A DNA stretch of 64,000 bases. It comes from Alphaproteobacteria bacterium. Its GTDB lineage: Bacteria > Pseudomonadota > Alphaproteobacteria > Rhodobacterales > Rhodobacteraceae. The stretch covers positions 92,354-156,353 of the forward strand of contig JAUHZO010000011.1 of NCBI GenBank assembly GCA_030425925.1. Direction: 5' to 3'. Positions 53,546 through 62,197 of this stretch are shown here, piece by piece; the stretch's first letter is position 1; every line of letters begins with the position of its first letter. The notes beneath the pieces were generated by a model. It saw nothing but the letters and a program-made list of their open reading frames with translations, was not told where the DNA came from and ran no database searches. The translations under genes and the position numbers were made by a program.

Positions 53546-54061
53546 TCACAGCCACGGCCCGTCTTCGGGCATCAGGAAAAGGTCGCTGACCGGGGCCGTG
53601 GCCCCGGCCGCCGTCAGCATGGCGTGCAACTGCCCGCGATGATGGCTCTGGTGGTTGAACATGTGCGCCACGCACAGCGCCAGCGGTTTCTCCACCTCCC
53701 GGCCCAGGGCCGCCGAGACCCAGCGCAACCGCCCGGTCAGGTCGAGCGCCTGCACCTCATCGGCCCACAGCAGGATGCGGCTGTCGGCGCGGAACCGCGC
53801 CAGTTCCCACTCGGCCCGGCCCGCGGTCAGGTGCACGCTGTCGGCAATGCCGCCCGCAGGCGGGTCGCCGCCGTCAAAGCGGCTGATCCAGACCAGATCG
53901 CCCCACAGCAGATGGTTCGCCGTGCCCAGCAGCGAGCCGAAGAAGGCCCCGCGCTCGGCCCGCAGCGCCGCGTCGTCCAGCGTCGCAAACGCCGCCTTCA
54001 CCTGCCGGTTCTGCCAGGCATTGTAGCGCGCCATGGCGACACAATAGGCCGGTGTGATCAC
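53546..54061 (-). CDS. DinB-family protein
   Basis: This 171-residue four-helix DinB/YfiT fold has ARYNAWQNRQVKAAFATLDD, the first metal His in LLGTANHLLWGDLVWISRF, and MFNHQSHHRGQLHAMLTAAG with the other two. Such proteins bind Zn or Ni and include mycothiol- and bacillithiol-dependent enzymes. The GTG start at 54061 overlaps the DUF1326 stop (GTGA). It is the third gene of a DUF2182-DUF1326-DinB operon. Its reaction is unknown. Confidence 0.88.
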   Translation of the reverse strand: MITPAYCVAMARYNAWQNRQVKAAFATLDDAALRAERGAFFGSLLGTANHLLWGDLVWISRFDGGDPPAGGIADSVHLTAGRAEWELARFRADSRILLWADEVQALDLTGRLRWVSAALGREVEKPLALCVAHMFNHQSHHRGQLHAMLTAAGATAPVSDLFLMPEDGPWL

Positions 54062-54744
54062 GCCCGGGGCCCTTTCCAGTCGATCTGGCAGATCTCGGCC
54101 GACCGTCCGTCGAAATCCCAGACCCGGCCAAAGGCGCGCAGCTTGCCCTTGGAGGCGGTGGCCACGGTGATGTCCGGCCCCATCCAGTATTGCGTGTTGG
54201 TGATCACCAGATCGCTGTCCGGATCGGCACCGGACACCGGATGCACCACGCCTTCGATCTTGCGGCCCACGGTGATGCGGCGGGTCTTGCCTTCGGTCTC
54301 GTAGCTGACAGGCTGACGTTCCGCGCCCAGGATCTCGCCCACCAGCACCTTGAAAAGCCCCGTTGTGCCCTTCGCCTTGCCGCTGAAGATGTCCAGCAGC
54401 GCGTTGTAGGCCGCATCGCTGGCACGTTCGTCGATGAACAGCGCCACCTTCCAGTTGCCGCGGCTCATCATGCCGGGGATCTCGATCATCAACCCGACGT
54501 TCAGGCCCGACAGGTCCACGTCGCCGTAATGGCCGCCGTCGATGCGCACCCCGCCCCAGGTCTGGCAATGGCCCTCGGTCGGCGGGTGCTTGCCCAGCGA
54601 GATCACGCAGGGGCAGAACACCGTGCAGTTGCAGTTCAGGATCAGTTCACCCTTGATCGCCCAGGGGATCGTGCCGTGCCCGCTTTTGGCCGAAGCCGGG
54701 TGGCGGTTGTCCACCTTGGCCGGGGCTGCAATCCTTTCGCTCAT
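54058..54744 (-). CDS. DUF1326 protein with N-terminal cysteine cluster
   Basis: This 228-residue protein's main feature is LILNCNCTVFCPCVISLGKH near residue 35, a CxCx4CxC cluster, plus a further Cys in GHCQTWGG. This is typical of DUF1326 and suggests a thiol-bound metal. The rest is beta-rich, with no signal peptide and no membrane helix. It lies 12 bp after the DUF2182 gene and overlaps the DinB gene. No function is established for the family. Confidence 0.87.
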   Translation of the reverse strand: MSERIAAPAKVDNRHPASAKSGHGTIPWAIKGELILNCNCTVFCPCVISLGKHPPTEGHCQTWGGVRIDGGHYGDVDLSGLNVGLMIEIPGMMSRGNWKVALFIDERASDAAYNALLDIFSGKAKGTTGLFKVLVGEILGAERQPVSYETEGKTRRITVGRKIEGVVHPVSGADPDSDLVITNTQYWMGPDITVATASKGKLRAFGRVWDFDGRSAEICQIDWKGPRA

Positions 54745-54756
54745 CTCATCCTCCCG

Positions 54757-55506
54757 TCAGAGCGCCATCCACAGCGCTGCGCCGATCAGCGCACCACCCA
54801 GAGGCCGTGTCAGATATCGCCCGATCTCGGGCAGTTTCTCGAAAACCATCAGCACCGTCGCCAGCGCCATGAAGGCCAGGTTCATCACCCCGCCGACGAA
54901 CCCCAGAAGCATCAGCGCCCAGCAACAGCCCAGACAGACCGCCCCCAGCCGCACCCCGTTGCGAAACGCGCCTTCATCCCAATGGGCCATGAAAAAGGTC
55001 AGCGGCGCGCGGCACTTGCTGAGGCAGGCCTCCTTCAGCGCCGAGAACTGATAGGCCCCGGCCAGCGCCAGAAGGGCGGCCGACAACCGGTCGGACCGGC
55101 TGTCGCCGAAGGCGCTGATCAGGTCCAGCCGAAACAGCCCCATCTGCAAACCCGCCGCCAGCACGGAAAAGCCCAGCCAGATGACCAGATACCCGCCCAC
55201 CAGCGCGGAAAAGCGGGTTTGTGTGCTGTGGGACAGATCGTCATAGGTGGCAAAGGCGGGCAGCGCCGTGGGCGCCATCATCGCCGCCGACATCAGCGCC
55301 CACATGGCGGTGATGCGGGCAAACCCCGCCATGTCCGGCGTGACGGTGCACAGGCTTTCCCAGAACTCCGCGCCATAGACGCGCCCGGCCGCCCGCAGGT
55401 CCGCGGGCAGGGCCATCAGGTATAGCGCGGTCCAGGCCAGCAGGATGCCGCCGAACAAGGCCAGCCAGTGCGGCGCGCCCATCGCTCTGATCCGTGCGGC
55501 AATCAC
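54757..55506 (-). CDS. DUF2182 integral membrane protein
   Basis: This 249-residue membrane protein has about seven helices (LALFGGILLAWTALYLMALP, MWALMSAAMMAPTALPAFAT, and LMLLGFVGGVMNLAFMALAT among them). It has paired cysteines at CLSKCRAPLTFF and GAVCLGCCWALM, plus Met-rich stretches, a pattern often described as predicted metal-binding. It is the first gene of the operon. Its start is 36 bp from a perfect 26-bp palindrome shared with the divergent gntR. A metal transport or metalation role is inference. Confidence 0.87.
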   Translation of the reverse strand: MIAARIRAMGAPHWLALFGGILLAWTALYLMALPADLRAAGRVYGAEFWESLCTVTPDMAGFARITAMWALMSAAMMAPTALPAFATYDDLSHSTQTRFSALVGGYLVIWLGFSVLAAGLQMGLFRLDLISAFGDSRSDRLSAALLALAGAYQFSALKEACLSKCRAPLTFFMAHWDEGAFRNGVRLGAVCLGCCWALMLLGFVGGVMNLAFMALATVLMVFEKLPEIGRYLTRPLGGALIGAALWMAL

Positions 55507-55542
55507 TTCCGGTCTCCTGCGAGTCGATACTTGACGGATAAA

Positions 55543-55568
55543 TTGTCAGACATTTAAATGTCTGACAA
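55543..55568. promoter_or_regulatory. 26-bp perfect palindrome, probable GntR operator
   Basis: The two 13-bp arms (TTGTCAGACATTT and its complement) meet without a spacer. The right end touches the gntR ATG at 55569, and the left end is 36 bp from the DUF2182 start. TTGTC...GACAA fits FadR-subfamily half-sites. Binding here would shut both divergent units. Confidence 0.85.
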
Positions 55569-56306
55569 ATGAAAATTGACCCGACCTCCCCCGATCTCTC
55601 TGCCCAGATCGCCAAGGCGATCCGCGACGCCATCGTCGCCGGGGACCTGATCGTCGATGAACGCCTGCCGTCGGAGGCGGAACTGGCCGAGCAGTTCGAG
55701 GTCAGCCGCGCCACCGTGCGCGAGGCACTGAAACGGCTGGCGGCGCAATCACTGATCCGCACCCAGCGCGGCGCGTTCGGCGGGGCGTTCGTGAACCGGC
55801 TGTCCTTCGAGGAGGCCTATGGCCAGCAGATCACCACCTCGACGCTGCTTCTGTCGATGAACGAGGTCAGCTTCGATACCGCCTGCGAGGCGCGCTATGC
55901 GCTGGAACGCGCCTGCGCACCTTTGTGTGCGCAGCGGCGCACGGCGGATCACCTCGCCACCATGCGGGCCGAGATCCATCGGCAGGGCCAGCAAGGCCTG
56001 TCGGACGAGGCGTTCTGCGCCTCGGACGTCGCCTTTCACCGCGCGCTGGTGGACGGCGCGGGCAACCCGGTGCTGTCCTATCAGCTTGCCGGCGCGGTGG
56101 AGGCGATGCAGCCCCTGATGAACATGATCACCTTCACCGCGCGCAACCGTTCGGAAATCATCGCGCTGCATACCGGCATCGCCGACGCGCTGGAGGCCCG
56201 CGACGGGGCCGAGGCCGAGCGTGTGCTGGAACGGCTCTGCGCCTGTACCCAGAGCCTGGGCAGCGCGGTGCTGGCCGAACGGGCGCGGCGCAAGACCGAC
56301 GGCTGA
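55569..56306 (+). CDS. GntR-family regulator, FadR subfamily (FCD domain)
   Basis: The 245-residue repressor has the winged helix LPSEAELAEQFEVSRATVRE and ALKRLAAQSLIRTQRGAFGG (residues 30-75). An all-helical FCD ligand domain (about 90-230) has candidate metal/ligand His at AFHRALVDGAGNPVL and IIALHTGIADALEARD. FCD regulators answer to small carboxylates. Its ATG directly follows the palindrome, so autoregulation is likely. The same site faces the DUF2182 operon that runs on toward dmdA; control of DMSP genes is possible but unproven. Confidence 0.9.
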   Translation: MKIDPTSPDLSAQIAKAIRDAIVAGDLIVDERLPSEAELAEQFEVSRATVREALKRLAAQSLIRTQRGAFGGAFVNRLSFEEAYGQQITTSTLLLSMNEVSFDTACEARYALERACAPLCAQRRTADHLATMRAEIHRQGQQGLSDEAFCASDVAFHRALVDGAGNPVLSYQLAGAVEAMQPLMNMITFTARNRSEIIALHTGIADALEARDGAEAERVLERLCACTQSLGSAVLAERARRKTDG

Positions 56307-56396
56307 GGCGCGTCTCCTGCGGTCTGTCGCATGGACCCGTTTCCGGAGCGCGGCCCGCGCCCTTGACGGTCGTGGCGCGGCCCGTGCGTTTTTCTT

Positions 56397-56420
56397 GAGT
56401 ATTTTCAGAAAGATGAAAGC
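56397..56420 (+). terminator. AT-rich tail resembling the dmdA terminator tail
   Basis: GAGTATTTTCAGAAAGATGA lies 90 bp after the gntR stop, just past a T5 run. It shares GTATTTTnnnnAAGAnGAA with the minus strand at 52297-52320. It is probably part of a 3'-end element; the rest of 56307-56565 shows nothing I recognise. Confidence 0.45.
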
Positions 56421-56565
56421 AAGAGGAATGGGCCGGAGCGTGGCGCGATCCTTCGCAGGCACGCAATCATCGCCCGCCGAGGCCGGGTCTGCAAGGCAGA
56501 ACGGGGTCGGAAAGCCAGGGGGGATACGGTGAGAGACGACATGCTCCGGGCCCTGTGCCGGGCCG

Positions 56566-58374
56566 TCAGGCCGTGGGCGGGGCGGTGTCGATCTCGATCC
56601 GCAGCGCCATCCCGGCCAGGGCGTCGCGCAGCGCCTGCGCCGCACCGTCCGTCACGGTCACCTGCACCGACAGATCTTCGGCCACCGCGATCTCGGCGCG
56701 GACGCCGACACGCTCTGCCGCGGCCTCGATGGCCCAGCGCGTCGCCTCGCGGCGCAACGCGGGTTTGAAGATCTTGCCGATGGGGGTCAGCGGCATCGTC
56801 TCGACAATCGCGATCCGCTTGGGCAGGGCCGCCGGTTCGTGGATGGCGGCGCGGACATGGTCCTCGACCGCCTCCACCGCCACCGGCTGGCGCAGCTGGA
56901 TGAAGACCACCGGCAATTCGCCCGCATAGGCATCGGGCATGCCCACCGCCGCGGCGCTGGCGACGGACGGGTGGCTCAGGAAGGCGTCTTCGATCATCTG
57001 CGGATCGAGATTGTGCGCGCCGCGGATGATGATGTCCTTGGAGCGTCCGGTGACAAAGACGCGGCCTTCGGCATCCACGCGCCCCAGATCGCCGCTGACC
57101 AGCCAGCCATTTTCGAACGTGCCGGCATCGCGGCCCGGATCGCTGTAGCCGGGCGAGACATTGGGGCCCCGCACCGCCACGATTCCCTCTGCGCCCTGCG
57201 GCAGCGGCGCGAGGCTCTCGGGATCCAGCGCCGCCACATGGGAAAAGGGCAGCCGCAGCCCGCAGGACCCGGGTGTGCGCGGGCCGTGGAACGGCTCTAC
57301 CGCCATGGCCCCGGCACTTTCGGTCATGCCCAGGATGTTGCGCACCGGCTTGCCGGTCCTGCGCTCGAACGCGTCGGCCAGTTCCGTGGGCAAAGGCGAA
57401 CCGCCGGTGAGCATCAGCCGGAGCGAGGCGAGGTCGGCATCCACCTCCACCCCGTTCAGTGCGCTGATCACGGTGGGCACGCCGCCGATCACGGTGATCC
57501 CGTAGCGTGCGACCTGCTGCCAGATCGTGCCGACGAAGGCGGCGTTGCGCATGCCCTGCAGCCCCGGGATCAGCAATTCGGCCCCGGCGGAAAAGGCCGA
57601 CAATCCGTAGACGAAGGCCCCCGCCACATGGAACAGCGGAAAGCCGTTCAGCATCACGTCCCGCGGCGACAGATCGTAATAGAGCGCGCAGGAGCGCGCG
57701 ACATGGGCCTCGTTCAGCCGTGTGTGGCGCACCAGCTTGGGGGCGCCCGTGGTGCCGCCGGTGTGATAGAAAGCCGCCAGCGCCTCGGCACCGCCCGCGG
57801 CGGCAAGAGGCGCAGCGGACTCCGCCGCCGCCAGCGCCTCTACCCCGCCGTCCGATCCGGGCGAGGCCCGCGTCGCCTCGCAGTCGAGCACCGGCAGCTC
57901 CACCCCTTCGGCGCGCAAGGCCGGCACCAGCGCGGACCAGAGCGGCACGTCGGCGTTTTCCCCCAGCACCACCACGGCCCGCGCCCCCGCCGCCGCGATC
58001 AGCGCGGCGATGTGGTCGGGCTTCAGCATCGGGTTGATCGGGCAGGCGCGCCCGGCCAGCTGCGCGGCAAACAGCGTGACGAAGCCGCCGGGGGAATTCG
58101 GCACCATCAGCGCCACGCTGTCATCAGGGCCCACGCCCAGCCGCCGGAACAGCCGCGCGGTGCGGTAGATGCGGGCCAGGAAGGCGGCATAGGTCACCAC
58201 CTCGTCCGCCGCCGGCGCGTCGCGCCCCCGGACAAGGCGCAGCGCCACGGCCTCCGGCGTTGCGGCGGCGCTGGCCTCCAGCAGGCCGACCGGTGTGGTC
58301 TGCGGCAGGAACGCCGCGAGCCCCGCGGCCTCAAGCCGGGCGATATCGGCCTCTGCGGCAATGCGAACGGTCAT
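56566..58374 (-). CDS. class I adenylate-forming enzyme (acyl-CoA synthetase-like)
   Basis: This 602-residue ANL-superfamily ligase activates a carboxylic acid as acyl-AMP and then usually forms a CoA thioester. It has the ATP loop FYHTGGTTGAPKLVRHT, NILGMTESAGAMAVEP (A5), VSGDLGRVDAEGRVFVTGRS (A7-A8) and the catalytic lysine in PLTPIGKIFKPALR. ATG 58374 has AGGAGG upstream. It is divergent from a LuxR-type regulator. Nearby DMSP genes raise the thought of DmdB, but the sequence looks more like a general medium/long-chain ligase. Confidence 0.88.
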   Translation of the reverse strand: MTVRIAAEADIARLEAAGLAAFLPQTTPVGLLEASAAATPEAVALRLVRGRDAPAADEVVTYAAFLARIYRTARLFRRLGVGPDDSVALMVPNSPGGFVTLFAAQLAGRACPINPMLKPDHIAALIAAAGARAVVVLGENADVPLWSALVPALRAEGVELPVLDCEATRASPGSDGGVEALAAAESAAPLAAAGGAEALAAFYHTGGTTGAPKLVRHTRLNEAHVARSCALYYDLSPRDVMLNGFPLFHVAGAFVYGLSAFSAGAELLIPGLQGMRNAAFVGTIWQQVARYGITVIGGVPTVISALNGVEVDADLASLRLMLTGGSPLPTELADAFERRTGKPVRNILGMTESAGAMAVEPFHGPRTPGSCGLRLPFSHVAALDPESLAPLPQGAEGIVAVRGPNVSPGYSDPGRDAGTFENGWLVSGDLGRVDAEGRVFVTGRSKDIIIRGAHNLDPQMIEDAFLSHPSVASAAAVGMPDAYAGELPVVFIQLRQPVAVEAVEDHVRAAIHEPAALPKRIAIVETMPLTPIGKIFKPALRREATRWAIEAAAERVGVRAEIAVAEDLSVQVTVTDGAAQALRDALAGMALRIEIDTAPPTA

Positions 58375-58513
58375 GGCGGCCTCCTGTCCGGGTCCATTGA
58401 ACACCGCGCGCCCGGCCGGGCGCAAGCCGCGGCGGACGTCGGGAATACCCGCCTTCCCTTGCGGCAGAAATCCCGGGTATAGCAGGGACATGTCGCAATA
58501 ATCCGTACCGGTC

Positions 58514-60307
58514 ATGATCCCCGATACAGACGAGATCACCGAGAAGAACCGTCACCTGGTGCGCAAGATCTATGATGGCGCGCTGAATCCGTCGGATTTC
58601 AACGAGGTCTTCCAGGCCTGGGACGATTACTTTCTGGCCCTGGGGGCCGCGGATTCGCGCAAGCAGTCCGAAGACTTCACCTGGATGGACGAGATCGTCT
58701 CGCATTTCGAGACGGCGGGGGCCGTGGTCGACAAGCTGTACCGCGAGCGCGAGCTGCCGCTGGAACAGCGTATCCGCGCCCTGCCCTATGCCGCGCTGGT
58801 CTGCGATCTGGACGGGACGATCCTGGCCGGAAACGACCGCGCCGCCGAAGAGTTCGGCCCCGGCCCGCTGTCACCCGAAGGCGGTCCGGTCCGGGCGCAG
58901 GCTTTCATGTTCGATCCCGCCGCCGAAGCCGCGCTGACCGCCTTTGCCCAGGCCGTCATTGCCCCGGCCGACACCGGCCCGGACGGTACCGCCGCCCGGA
59001 CGACCCGGCGCATGATCGTGCGGCTGTTTCCGCCACAAAGCGAGGAGGTGCAGGTATTCCTGGCCGACCGCGCCGAAACCACCGGCTCGGGCAGCGACCA
59101 GAAGCTGCCGCGGCTGCTGCTGCGCTCGCTCACCGCGTCGTGGAGCGCGGTGGTGGTGGACGCACTGCAAACCGCCTACGGGCTGACGGCGGCCGAGCTG
59201 ACGCTGGTGGAAAACCTCTACAAGGGCCTGTCGATCCGCGAGATTGCCGACAAGACCAGCCGCAGCCAGGGCACGCTGCGCACCCAGCTGCATTCGGTGC
59301 TGACGAAGACCGGCACCCGCGGCCAGGCCGACCTGTTGCGCATCGTGGCCGGGCTGGTGCAGGTGCTGCAGCCCGAGGAAAGCACGCAAGGCGGCCCGCG
59401 CGCGCCGCTGGGGGGCGATGCGCATCTGCAGCGCCGCTCTACCGTCACGCTGGAGGATGGTACCACGGTCGACCTGGTGGAATCCGGCGATTTCGACGGC
59501 GTGCCGGTCTATTTCCTTCAGACCTCCAGTTCGCCCTTGCTGGACGCGGCGCTGGTGCGCGCGCTCAAGACGGCCGGGGTGCGGCTGATCGCGCCCATGC
59601 GCTCGGGCCTGGGGGCGACAAGCCACCTGCCGACAAGCGCGGGCCCCGCGGACTGGGCGGCGCTGCATGCCCAGGTGCTCGACCTGCTGGACACCGCGCC
59701 GGCGCTGATCGGCGGGCATCGCTGCGGCGGGATCTATGCGCTGGCGCTTGCCGCCCGACTGGGCGCGGCCAGCCCGCGCGTCCTGCTGGTGGATACCGGC
59801 GCGCCGATGACCGGGATGGCGATGTTTCACGAAATGCCCACCGCGCCCAAGCGGCTGTTTCTGGCGGCACGGTTCTTCCCGCCCGCGCTGCGGACGCCCT
59901 ACAAGCTGGTCTCTGCCGATTTCTTCAACTCGCCCGGCGGAGAGGAGCGCGCGGTCAGCTATTTCTATGACGGCTCGCCGCAGGATCAGGCCATCGTCTC
60001 GCAGCGCCGGTTCTGGCAGGCGACGCGGGACAATATCGACTATTGCCTGCGCAACCCGATGCAGACCGTGCAGGACGTGGTGCACTGGACCCGGGATTAC
60101 GGCCCGCTGCTGAACCGGGTGCTGGCGCAGACCCCGGTGCATTTCCTGCACGGGGGCAGCAACACCGTGCGCCGCGCCACCCATGTCGAAACGCTGGCCG
60201 CCACCCGTCCGGGTGCCAGCTGCGAGATCGTGCCCGACCGCGGCCAGTTGCTGATCTACGCGGAACCCGACCGATTCGCCCGCACACTGCGCCAGCAGGC
60301 CGGCTGA
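58514..60307 (+). CDS. LuxR-type HTH regulator fused to an alpha/beta-hydrolase-like domain
   Basis: The 597-residue protein has an unassigned N-terminal sensor-like region (1-200). A LuxR-type HTH follows at about 215-265 (GLTAAELTLVENLYKGLSIR, EIADKTSRSQGTLRTQLH), then an alpha/beta-hydrolase-like domain at about 310-590 (GVPVYFLQTSSSPLLDAALV; elbow LIGGHRCGGIYALAL). The GxSxG nucleophile serine is missing: the elbow reads GHRCG. The domain may thus bind a ligand rather than cleave it. It is divergent from the adenylate-forming enzyme, suggesting it senses that pathway's acid or thioester. No clear ribosome site precedes the ATG. Confidence 0.85.
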   Translation: MIPDTDEITEKNRHLVRKIYDGALNPSDFNEVFQAWDDYFLALGAADSRKQSEDFTWMDEIVSHFETAGAVVDKLYRERELPLEQRIRALPYAALVCDLDGTILAGNDRAAEEFGPGPLSPEGGPVRAQAFMFDPAAEAALTAFAQAVIAPADTGPDGTAARTTRRMIVRLFPPQSEEVQVFLADRAETTGSGSDQKLPRLLLRSLTASWSAVVVDALQTAYGLTAAELTLVENLYKGLSIREIADKTSRSQGTLRTQLHSVLTKTGTRGQADLLRIVAGLVQVLQPEESTQGGPRAPLGGDAHLQRRSTVTLEDGTTVDLVESGDFDGVPVYFLQTSSSPLLDAALVRALKTAGVRLIAPMRSGLGATSHLPTSAGPADWAALHAQVLDLLDTAPALIGGHRCGGIYALALAARLGAASPRVLLVDTGAPMTGMAMFHEMPTAPKRLFLAARFFPPALRTPYKLVSADFFNSPGGEERAVSYFYDGSPQDQAIVSQRRFWQATRDNIDYCLRNPMQTVQDVVHWTRDYGPLLNRVLAQTPVHFLHGGSNTVRRATHVETLAATRPGASCEIVPDRGQLLIYAEPDRFARTLRQQAG

Positions 60308-60363
60308 GCCTGCCGCCGGGTCGGCACCGCGCGCGTGGCAGGGCGTCGAGGCGGTAGGGGGAT

Positions 60364-60461
60364 GGCGCACCTCGAAGGAGAAACTTCGAACACTTTGTTC
60401 GAAGCTCTTGAGGAATGGGAACGACATCTCGCACAACTAGACCGTAAAGGTCCGAGGTGCG
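60364..60461. other. candidate oriT of a mobilizable element
   Basis: Nested inverted repeats precede the accessory-protein gene: 9-bp arms 60366-60374 and 60453-60461, and inside them a hairpin 60384-60391 with 60397-60404 (loop ACTTT). On the minus strand 60364-60370 reads GTGCGCC, the core of RSF1010-type nic sites. GC content drops from here rightward. Confidence 0.5.
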
Positions 60462-60464
60462 ACG

Positions 60465-60899
60465 ATGAGCACTTTAGGCCATAATTTCAATGAAGTAGCG
60501 TCCGAATCGGTCAGGCGAAAGGCCGATGCGCCGAACTACCCGCCGCCGTTTTCGATCCGTTTCACCTTCGAAGAGCGGGCCAGATTAGATGAGGCGCGCG
60601 GTCGAAAAGCCCTCGCCGCGTATATCCGCGAAGTTTTGTTCAGCAAAGATGCTTACCCGCGCAAGAAGCCAGGGAATAGCCCCGTGAAGGATACGGAGGC
60701 GCTCGGACGGGTCCTTGGCGCGCTGGGGGCTTCGCGCTTGTCATCCAATCTGAACCAGCTGGCGAAGGCTGTGAACACAGGTTCGCTGCCCGTCACGCCA
60801 GAAACCGAAGCCGATTTGGTTGCGGCTTGTGAAGAAGTCCGCGCCATACGCAACGACCTCCTGCGCGCGCTCGGAAAATCACCTGGAGTGTCACCATGA
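60465..60899 (+). CDS. MobC-like mobilization accessory protein
   Basis: This 144-residue basic protein has a ribbon-helix-helix-like N-terminal part (PPFSIRFTFEERARLDEARG, then KALAAYIREVLF) and a helical C-terminal part (LGASRLSSNLNQLAKAVNTG, VAACEEVRAIRNDLLRALGK). This is the layout of relaxosome accessory proteins that open oriT for the relaxase. It sits between the candidate oriT and the relaxase gene, whose start overlaps its stop by ATGA. Codon use is less GC-rich than in the chromosome to the left. Confidence 0.83.
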   Translation: MSTLGHNFNEVASESVRRKADAPNYPPPFSIRFTFEERARLDEARGRKALAAYIREVLFSKDAYPRKKPGNSPVKDTEALGRVLGALGASRLSSNLNQLAKAVNTGSLPVTPETEADLVAACEEVRAIRNDLLRALGKSPGVSP

Positions 60900-62185
60900 T
60901 CCTGAAAGCCAAAGAACGCGGTGATGGTGGACAGTTGGCGCGATATCTATTGGCAATGCGCGAGAATGAGCATGTCGAACTGCATGAGGTCTCGGGCTTC
61001 GTCAGCGAAGACCTGATCGAAGCATTCCATGAAGCTGATGCCATTGCCAAAGGCACGCGCTGCAAGAACTATCTGTTCTCGATGAGTTTGAACCCGCCTG
61101 TCGGTGCACACGTCGAAGCGGAGGTGTTCGAGAAGACCGCCGATGTGATCGCCAAGAAGCTGGGCCTGGAAGACCAACCCCGCGCCATCGTGTTTCATGA
61201 GAAAGACGGTAGACGCCATGCGCACGTCGTTTGGTCACGTATTGATGCCGAGAAGATGCGTGCGATCAACCTGCCACACTACAAGACCAAACTCCGCGAG
61301 ATTTCCCGTGAGCTGTACCTAGAACACGGTTGGGACATGCCTCGCGGGCTTCAAGATCGTCGCTTGCGTGATCCGCTGACCTTCTCTCGGGAGGAATGGC
61401 AGCAAGCGAGGCGTGCTGACTTTGATCCGCGAGAACTCAAAACTGTGCTTCGCCAGTGCTGGGAGACGTCAGACAATCGCGCTTCCTTTGAACATGCATT
61501 GAAAGAACGGGGCTTTTGGTTGGCACGAGGTGATCGTCGCGGGTTCGTTGCTATCGACTATCTCGGCGAAGTCTATTCCCTGTCGCGCTATGCTGGGGTG
61601 AAGGTCAAAGAGCTCGAAGCGCGTCTCGGCAACCGCGAACAGCTTCCCACTGCGGCTGCGGTTAAGTCCGAAGTCGCCAAGGGCATGACTCGCAAGCTCG
61701 AAACCTTCATCGCGGATGCACGGAGTGACGCCAAACAACGATTTGCGATGATGGCCTTTCGCAAAAAGGAAATGGTTGCCGCTCACCAAAATGAACGGGG
61801 CAAGCTCTTGGTACGGCATGAAAAACGCTGGTTGGCAGAAGTCAATGAAAGAGCGCAGCGGTTGCCGCGTGGATTCTCTGGGATATGGCATCGCCTGACA
61901 GGACAATATGCCAAGATCAAAGCACAGAATGAGCAAGAGACGTTGAAAGCGTGGCAGCGTGATCGCGCAGAGAAAGACGTGCTGATTTTCAGTCAATTGG
62001 AAGAGCGGCAAGCGCTTCAAAAGGACATTGAGAAGCAACGATCGCAGGCGCAAGCGGAACTGCTTCAATTGCGCAAAGACGTGAGAAAGTATCACGGCTC
62101 GGATGAATTCGAACGTGACCGTGCAAAAGCTGACCTGGAAAGGCAGCGTCGGCGTTCGCGCCTGAGACCTCGGCTGGATCGATGA
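60896..62185 (+). CDS. relaxase / mobilization nuclease
   Basis: The relaxase nicks oriT, stays bound through a tyrosine and leads the strand into the recipient. The 429-residue protein has the nuclease domain in residues 1-170: a probable catalytic Tyr in GGQLARYLLAMRENEHVEL, and the metal-binding IVFHEKDGRRHAHVVWSRID (HxH). The second half (about 230-429) is coiled-coil and very basic, ending RQRRRSRLRPRLDR. No helicase or primase domain is fused. The family is PF03432-like; its exact MOB class is uncertain. Confidence 0.88.
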   Translation: MILKAKERGDGGQLARYLLAMRENEHVELHEVSGFVSEDLIEAFHEADAIAKGTRCKNYLFSMSLNPPVGAHVEAEVFEKTADVIAKKLGLEDQPRAIVFHEKDGRRHAHVVWSRIDAEKMRAINLPHYKTKLREISRELYLEHGWDMPRGLQDRRLRDPLTFSREEWQQARRADFDPRELKTVLRQCWETSDNRASFEHALKERGFWLARGDRRGFVAIDYLGEVYSLSRYAGVKVKELEARLGNREQLPTAAAVKSEVAKGMTRKLETFIADARSDAKQRFAMMAFRKKEMVAAHQNERGKLLVRHEKRWLAEVNERAQRLPRGFSGIWHRLTGQYAKIKAQNEQETLKAWQRDRAEKDVLIFSQLEERQALQKDIEKQRSQAQAELLQLRKDVRKYHGSDEFERDRAKADLERQRRRSRLRPRLDR

Positions 62186-62197
62186 AAGAAGGGGCGC

